This document shows, piece after piece, positions 54,171 through 58,810 of a DNA stretch of 58,810 nt. Positions within the stretch are counted from its first letter, which is position 1. Each line of letters opens with the position of its first letter. Source of the DNA: a virus. The DNA lies in IMG/VR virus record IMGVR_UViG_3300021197_000369, positions 1 to 58,810 of that record. One strand, written 5' to 3'. The translations under genes and the position numbers were made by a program. The notes below the pieces were generated by a model, which made no database searches, was not told the origin of the DNA, and was given only the letters and a program-made list of their open reading frames with translations.

Positions 54171-55060
54171 TACGCTGTGGCCTCCAATTCTGCCATCATA
54201 TCATAGAGACGAGCCGCTCCCATGTCTCTGTCTCCGCCGCCTGCACCGCGCACGGCTTTGGCGGTTAATACAAATTCACCATCCGATAATTTGGCAGGCA
54301 CTGAATCAGAGGTGCCTGTTCCGGGTCCAGCGACCTCACCCCTTACGGGTACATCATAACCCATAGCGCCACCTTCTGCAAACCGTACAGCATTCAGATC
54401 ATACTCAAAGTCTGGTCTTTGCGTCTGCGCCTTTGCCTCTGTGTACGCCGCCTTCTGCGTTGGGTTATCTAAATCGTATGTCTCACCTTTAAACATTATG
54501 TCCCAAGCTTCACCCTGTGGGTCTGGACGAGGAGTTCCACCTTGCTCTTCTGGCCCACCAAGTAAGCCGAGTGCACCAGCAGCGCCAAGACCCAAACTAC
54601 CAGCCATCAAATAATCGCCTGTGTCCATACCACTAAAGAACTCGCCTATACCACCGGATGAACCAGCGGCGGTTTCGGCAGCAGCGTCTCCATAATAATA
54701 CGTTGGATCTCCCACCATTCCACCTGCTGTGTCTATTTGTGCAGCCCCTTGTGCAGTGGGCACACTATACAAAGAATTTTGCATGGTTGTCGGGCCAAAC
54801 ACGCTAGAAGTAGATGCCTGCGCCGACGGACTCATTAGATTTGGTGACACAAAGTTTGTAACGCCGTAGGCTAGCGCAGCATTTGTCAAAGCATCGTTGA
54901 CTGATTTGCCACCAGCTAGACTACCGATCCCAGAACCAAGGGCCGCGCCTGCTGGACCACCGAAATAGAACCCAGCAGCAGTGCCAGCAACAGCCAGCAG
55001 ATCGCCCGTGTCAGTGTCACCCAACCCTAATGCTTTTCCAAGATCACCAAATAATGCCAT
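54170..55060 (-). CDS. Internal virion / ejection protein
   Basis: This 296-residue protein has Gly/Ala-rich membrane-active segments (AVAGTAAGFYFGGPAGAALG, LMAGSLGLGAAGALGLLGGP). Its conserved end is VAGPGTGTSDSVPAKLSDGE followed by FVLTAKAVRGAGGG. The GxGTGxSDSxPAxLSDGEFVLxAxAV motif recurs in phage tail and ejection proteins. It lies between the small 55060 gene and the other ejection proteins. The precise role is unknown. Confidence 0.6.
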   Translation of the reverse strand: MALFGDLGKALGLGDTDTGDLLAVAGTAAGFYFGGPAGAALGSGIGSLAGGKSVNDALTNAALAYGVTNFVSPNLMSPSAQASTSSVFGPTTMQNSLYSVPTAQGAAQIDTAGGMVGDPTYYYGDAAAETAAGSSGGIGEFFSGMDTGDYLMAGSLGLGAAGALGLLGGPEEQGGTPRPDPQGEAWDIMFKGETYDLDNPTQKAAYTEAKAQTQRPDFEYDLNAVRFAEGGAMGYDVPVRGEVAGPGTGTSDSVPAKLSDGEFVLTAKAVRGAGGGDRDMGAARLYDMMAELEATA

Positions 55061-55287
55061 TATGCTACCTTTACAGTCCCACCATCATTATACAGTGCTC
55101 CTGTCTCAAGTCCAGTCGCGCTTGTTGGTAAGTTCGTCAGTGTTATTTTAGTGCCACGCAACTGACCGGGGTTTCGTTCCTGCTCAATAAATAATTCCAA
55201 CGCTCTAATAAGATCCTGCATATGAGAAGCAGAATATTCTTGTGGTGCTTCTGGTAGTCTTGGTGGTGCAATTTCATTACTAGCCAT
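55060..55287 (-). CDS. Small structural protein
   Basis: This 75-residue protein, MASNEIAPPRLPEAPQEYSA, SHMQDLIRALELFIEQERNP, then LTNLPTSATGLETGALYNDG, has an N-terminal helix and a small C-terminal beta hairpin. LPT...GL.xGxLxxDxGxVKV is a frequent end in phage structural proteins. It lies between the tail hub and the ejection proteins, overlapping by one base on each side. Confidence 0.6.
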   Translation of the reverse strand: MASNEIAPPRLPEAPQEYSASHMQDLIRALELFIEQERNPGQLRGTKITLTNLPTSATGLETGALYNDGGTVKVA

Positions 55288-58200
55288 TAGCGTCTACCAT
55301 CTTGTCTTATATCTACTCGTGGGCTACCCAGCTTCCACTTAGATCCAAGGGCCGTGCTTTCTACTCTAAAGGCAAAGGATCTGCCACGGATTCTAGCGTG
55401 TACTTGGTTTGTATATTCTTCTACAGGTGTGACCTGTGTTCTAGTTGCGGTGCCAGACCCTGTACTGTTAAAATCTTCGCCCGGAAAGTTACGCGCTTTT
55501 ATAGTAAATGTGGCTTGTGGTGTACTTAGTGCTGTAGATCCAGTAAACGTGAGATCTGGAACAATTCTGCGGATATACAAGAAATGATCTCCGTCTTGTA
55601 TGTCCATAGCCGCTGACTCAATGTACGAAGTCATTGCAGTGCCGTCGTCATCGTTACCAAACTCATGGTTATACAAATAACCACCCTGCGTAGCCAATGG
55701 GAAGTTCCGAGTTCCACGGTCCAACCACGCATTTCTTGAGAGCGTACCGTAATACCATATCTTATCTAGATAATTGTATACCACATAACGATCATTGTCT
55801 GTAGCACCTGAAGATGAATAAAACCAAACTGCTTCACCAAACTCAGAGTTCACACCAGCGTACACTTTGTCTAGCTGCTCAATATTTATGTCCTCAAACA
55901 CACGGTCTTTGACAGTGCAGGGTAGCTGAGTTGTCTGACCAGCGTAGACATAGAAGTTATCGATGCCCATCCAGAACACAAAGTCCTCTGTTGCTGCAAC
56001 TGCATTGGGTCCAGCGATAGTGATGTTGTTGGCTAGCTGCTGTAAACCAAAGGTAAATGGCGGACCGATAAACCTGAGTGAGTTGAGGGCTGTATCAGTC
56101 CACACCAAGATCTCACGTTTCGTTTCGATAGCCTTTACAAAGGTGGACCCAGAGCCAAGACGTAAATCCCCGGCGGTGTTAGTCGCGGCTGGATACCAAG
56201 TGGTTGGATTCTCCTGACTTGAAAAGCGAATCAATAAAGGATCTTGTACTCCATCACCTTGAACTGCGGTTGGATCAGTGTTGATGGCATCACATCCAAA
56301 AGCAAGAACGTGACGATCACGGTCAGACACCATGACCTGCTTGCATTTTGTAGGGACAGATGTCTTTGTGCCATCTATTGTAGATAACTCTTTTGCTCGT
56401 ACACCTGTGCCAAGACTCCTCTCCCAATAAAAGATGTTAGAGTCTCTTGGATTGATGAGTAGATCTTCGCCAAAATTGTCATGTGTCCAGAGTCTAATCT
56501 GCGTAGTTGTTGTTAAACCACCGGATGCTGCTTCTCCCCACCCAAAGTAGTCATCATCTGCACTAGCATTACCTTTTATGAGCGTAATCAGTGACCCATC
56601 GGCATGAGTTCTTGCTACAACAAAAGAACCAGTTCCCGCTAAATTTGTAGCCGCACCTGACCCAGCATGACCTCGTACAACGGTAAGATCATTAGTAGCC
56701 ACATTTGTTACAAAAACAAACTCAAGTTGTGCAGGAACAGAAGTTGGATCACCAAGGAGTAGAATGTCGTTTGCCACTATTCCCGTGGCACTGGTAACTG
56801 TTAGTGTTGTGTCTGTTGAACTAAAGGTGCCACCTTCGTTGATTGTAGTTTGAAGTGGACCCGATGTTAATCCACCATACAACCCTGCACCCCAACCAGT
56901 ACCACCAACCGTCGTGTCCAATCCCACATTTATTTGATAATTTGCTATAGTAGGAAAACTACGACCAGTGACGGTAAGTGTTAAATTATTCGCGCTGGTA
57001 GCGCCGCCAAGATTTGCTCCAGCTATGGTTATAGTGTCATTGACAGCGTATCCTGTGCCGATTGCAGTTATAGCATCTACAGAATAAACATTTGAACCGT
57101 TAACTGTTATTGTAAATGCCGCACCAGAGCCGCTGCCACTGGTACTTGCTTGTGTGACACCAGTAAATGAAACAGAAGTTAAGTCTGTTATCGTAAGAAC
57201 TAAATCGTTGGCTGGAGTCGCTCCACCAAGACTTGTGCCAGCAATAGTAATTGCGTTGCTACCACCACTAGTGGAGTAGCCAGATCCAATCGTTGTTACA
57301 GCGTCCACTGTGTACCCGCCGGAACCGTCCGTGCTTATTGTAAATTTTACTCCACTCCCAGAACCAGTCGTGCTCGTTTGAACAACATCTGTGAAAGTGC
57401 TTGTGCCAATAGATGTTCCTGAAAGTTGAGTAACAGTAAGAACTATGTCGTTGGCTGGAGTCGTACCGCCCACGCTGGTTCCAGCAATGGTAATTGTATC
57501 ATTTACGGCATAGTTTGAACCTACAGTTGATACGCTTAGACTGTACCCACCATCACCGTCTGTAGTAACACTAAACTGTGCGCTTGAACCGCTGCCACTT
57601 GTACTTGTCTGAGCTACGTTATTGTGCGTTGTGCTGCCAACAGAAGAGCCAGCAAGGTGTGTTATGGTTAGTGTTAGGTCATGCGTTCCTTTTGTGCCGC
57701 CAAGGTTCTGACCTTCAATCAGTATTTCTTCACCAACAACGTAACCAGAGCCAATAGCAGTCACAGTCACTGTGTAGGCTCCAGAGCCAGCAACTACAGT
57801 AAACGTCGCACCTGCTCCAGATCCGCTCGTGGTTGTTTGAACAACACCTGTGGTGGTTGCACTACCTGTCGAAGCACCAGAAATAGTGAGGTTACCAACA
57901 CCGTTACTACTTGGAGATGAAAACGTAAGAGCACCAACACCTGTGCCAGACGTGCCAACGGTAACTGTCTTTATACCTGTGCCACCAACACCTGTGCCAG
58001 AAAGACTAACCGTGCCCACACCACCACCACCAACGCCAGTGTCACTAGAATTAGCTGTAACAGCCATAGTGACTTCATACGATGATGCGTTAATAATTCT
58101 GGTTATTTGATATTCTTGGTTCAATACGGTGGCTGTAACAAGACCACCAAGTGATTCAGCGTTACTAAATGTAACAAAATCATTTTGATTAGCGCCGTGA

Positions 58201-58556
58201 TTTGTATGATTTACCGTTAAGGTAGTATTACCATTGGTGGCTGCAAACGTTACGTCACCTTGTGTTGTTGTGCTGCGTATTGGGGTGACATCGTTGAACG
58301 ACTCACCCTCTTCCACATAGTATTTTAGGTGTGTGCCTACACCTAAAAAATCTGAACCATCAAGAGCAATCCAGTTATGAAGCGCTCTTGCTGATCCTAA
58401 ATAGGTGCTAGATGCATACTTAGACCACCCACCAATTTTTTCAGGATACCCTAAACGAAAACGCACCTTATCACCGTCACGCCAGCCACCCTCGTTTGAA
58501 TATGAGGTAAGGTCGTTATTGATGCCCGGTCTAAATTGTAGTTTGGATAACGGCAC
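55287..58556 (-). CDS. Tail hub / packaged-DNA stabilisation protein (P22 gp10-like)
   Basis: This 1089-residue protein starts MPLSKLQFRPGINNDLTSYS, has a region ending in a receptor-like turn (GYPEKIGGWSKYASSTYLGS), and a C-terminal beta-rich domain with VWTDTALNSLRFIGPPFTFG and AATEDFVFWMGIDNFYVYAG. This matches P22 gp10-like tail-hub proteins, which close the short tail. Residues about 210-550 are an insert of four tandem 65-75-residue repeats. The rest is near the usual family length, so the insert explains the large size. It supports a podovirus tail. Confidence 0.75.
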   Translation of the reverse strand: MPLSKLQFRPGINNDLTSYSNEGGWRDGDKVRFRLGYPEKIGGWSKYASSTYLGSARALHNWIALDGSDFLGVGTHLKYYVEEGESFNDVTPIRSTTTQGDVTFAATNGNTTLTVNHTNHGANQNDFVTFSNAESLGGLVTATVLNQEYQITRIINASSYEVTMAVTANSSDTGVGGGGVGTVSLSGTGVGGTGIKTVTVGTSGTGVGALTFSSPSSNGVGNLTISGASTGSATTTGVVQTTTSGSGAGATFTVVAGSGAYTVTVTAIGSGYVVGEEILIEGQNLGGTKGTHDLTLTITHLAGSSVGSTTHNNVAQTSTSGSGSSAQFSVTTDGDGGYSLSVSTVGSNYAVNDTITIAGTSVGGTTPANDIVLTVTQLSGTSIGTSTFTDVVQTSTTGSGSGVKFTISTDGSGGYTVDAVTTIGSGYSTSGGSNAITIAGTSLGGATPANDLVLTITDLTSVSFTGVTQASTSGSGSGAAFTITVNGSNVYSVDAITAIGTGYAVNDTITIAGANLGGATSANNLTLTVTGRSFPTIANYQINVGLDTTVGGTGWGAGLYGGLTSGPLQTTINEGGTFSSTDTTLTVTSATGIVANDILLLGDPTSVPAQLEFVFVTNVATNDLTVVRGHAGSGAATNLAGTGSFVVARTHADGSLITLIKGNASADDDYFGWGEAASGGLTTTTQIRLWTHDNFGEDLLINPRDSNIFYWERSLGTGVRAKELSTIDGTKTSVPTKCKQVMVSDRDRHVLAFGCDAINTDPTAVQGDGVQDPLLIRFSSQENPTTWYPAATNTAGDLRLGSGSTFVKAIETKREILVWTDTALNSLRFIGPPFTFGLQQLANNITIAGPNAVAATEDFVFWMGIDNFYVYAGQTTQLPCTVKDRVFEDINIEQLDKVYAGVNSEFGEAVWFYSSSGATDNDRYVVYNYLDKIWYYGTLSRNAWLDRGTRNFPLATQGGYLYNHEFGNDDDGTAMTSYIESAAMDIQDGDHFLYIRRIVPDLTFTGSTALSTPQATFTIKARNFPGEDFNSTGSGTATRTQVTPVEEYTNQVHARIRGRSFAFRVESTALGSKWKLGSPRVDIRQDGRR
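56960..57900 (-). repeat. Four tandem repeats inside the tail hub gene
   Basis: Each repeat codes for a unit of about 70 residues with TSTSGSGSGAAFTI, IGSGYAVNDTITIAG and an LGG-A-ANDLxLTxT end. Upstream is a run of shorter Gly/Val/Ser repeats (GVGGTGIKTV, GTGVGALTF). The repeats resemble each other at the DNA level, so they are probably recent duplications or hot spots for recombination. Confidence 0.75.
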
Positions 58557-58567
58557 GACGATTCCCT

Positions 58568-58810
58568 CTAAGCTTGCGATCCTGTGATTGTGCCAGTATT
58601 TGTCAGTGTAACATTGCTAATGCCTGTGATTGCGTTACCAGCAGAGCCACCAACAGAACCATTTGAAACACTGCCATTAGCACCTGTAGAACCCGTGCCC
58701 CCAAATGCACCACCAGCCCCACCAGCCCTAGCGGCAGTTCCGCCGGCACTGCCACCACCAGCACTTTGACCATACCCCGCGCCGACGCCACCAGCCTCAC
58801 CACTTGTGTT
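58568..58810 (-). CDS. Glycine-rich tail fibre protein, C-terminal part
   Basis: This is the last 80 residues of the gene whose first 309 codons lie at 1-927. It includes the 150-base overlap and ends GISNVTLTNTGTITGSQA before the TAG at 58568. It follows the tail hub gene by 11 bases. With the overlap counted once, the full protein is about 339 residues. Confidence 0.85.
   Translation of the reverse strand, partial: NTSGEAGGVGAGYGQSAGGGSAGGTAARAGGAGGAFGGTGSTGANGSVSNGSVGGSAGNAITGISNVTLTNTGTITGSQA
58661..58810. repeat. Right copy of the contig-end overlap
   Basis: This is the second copy of the 150-base overlap with 1-150. Mismatches are at window positions equivalent to 40, 58, 70, 85, 117 and 137 (approximate). 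It supports a circular map of 58660 bases. Confidence 0.85.

Noticed and set aside
1-58810. tRNA genes, integrase or lysogeny repressor
   Set aside because: No cloverleaf with conserved arms, no tyrosine or serine integrase motif and no CI/Cro-like gene was seen by eye. A dedicated tRNA search was not possible here.

Overview
The window looks like one essentially complete genome of a tailed phage with a short, podovirus-like tail, very probably an uncultured marine phage of a Gram-negative (likely alphaproteobacterial) host. The evidence is a phage terminase pair, a portal, a major capsid protein with scaffold, SU10/P22-like head-tail adaptors, a P22 gp10-like tail-hub protein, no tape-measure or tail-tube gene, and many small protein families typical of marine phages. 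The host and virus group are inferences. Bases 1-150 and 58661-58810 align end to end with six mismatches. Joining the ends restores one 339-residue glycine-rich tail gene in frame, so the map is circular or circularly permuted, about 58.66 kb.

On the circle there are two main transcription units that diverge near 33.8 kb and converge near 47.2 kb. The late unit runs leftward on the minus strand. It begins with terS and a VRR-type nuclease (33.8-32.8 kb) and resumes with terL (30.6 kb). It continues through a giant polyvalent-like protein, portal, two holin candidates, small cysteine-rich proteins, a GroES-like co-chaperonin, scaffold and capsid. Then come a cluster of very basic small proteins, the adaptors and a 12-kb mosaic of short tail-fibre genes. 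It crosses the contig ends into the tail hub, four ejection/internal virion proteins and a T4-type lysozyme. The early unit runs rightward (34.0-47.2 kb). It starts with about 17 tiny, overlapping, mostly unknown genes, then a SNF2 helicase, a ribbon-helix-helix regulator, a putative ssDNA-binding protein, a primase, a UvrD-like helicase and a family A DNA polymerase.

A plus-strand cassette (30.8-32.8 kb) splits terS from terL. It holds five small genes separated by strong hairpins, with GC-rich heptamer-repeat islands and at least one promoter of its own, and looks inserted.

The most interesting signals are: (1) a symmetric array of six 9-bp repeats at the divergence point; (2) a possible 100-nt structured leader RNA with a pseudoknot before the primase; (3) a repeated seam at the joins of the tail-fibre genes that is at once the C-terminus of one gene and the ribosome-binding site and start of the next; (4) a virion protein with a complete type-1 copper (cupredoxin) ligand set; (5) the polyvalent-like injected protein; (6) the inserted cassette and its heptamer repeats. 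No integrase, recognisable CI-type repressor, tRNA, CRISPR array or reverse transcriptase was seen.
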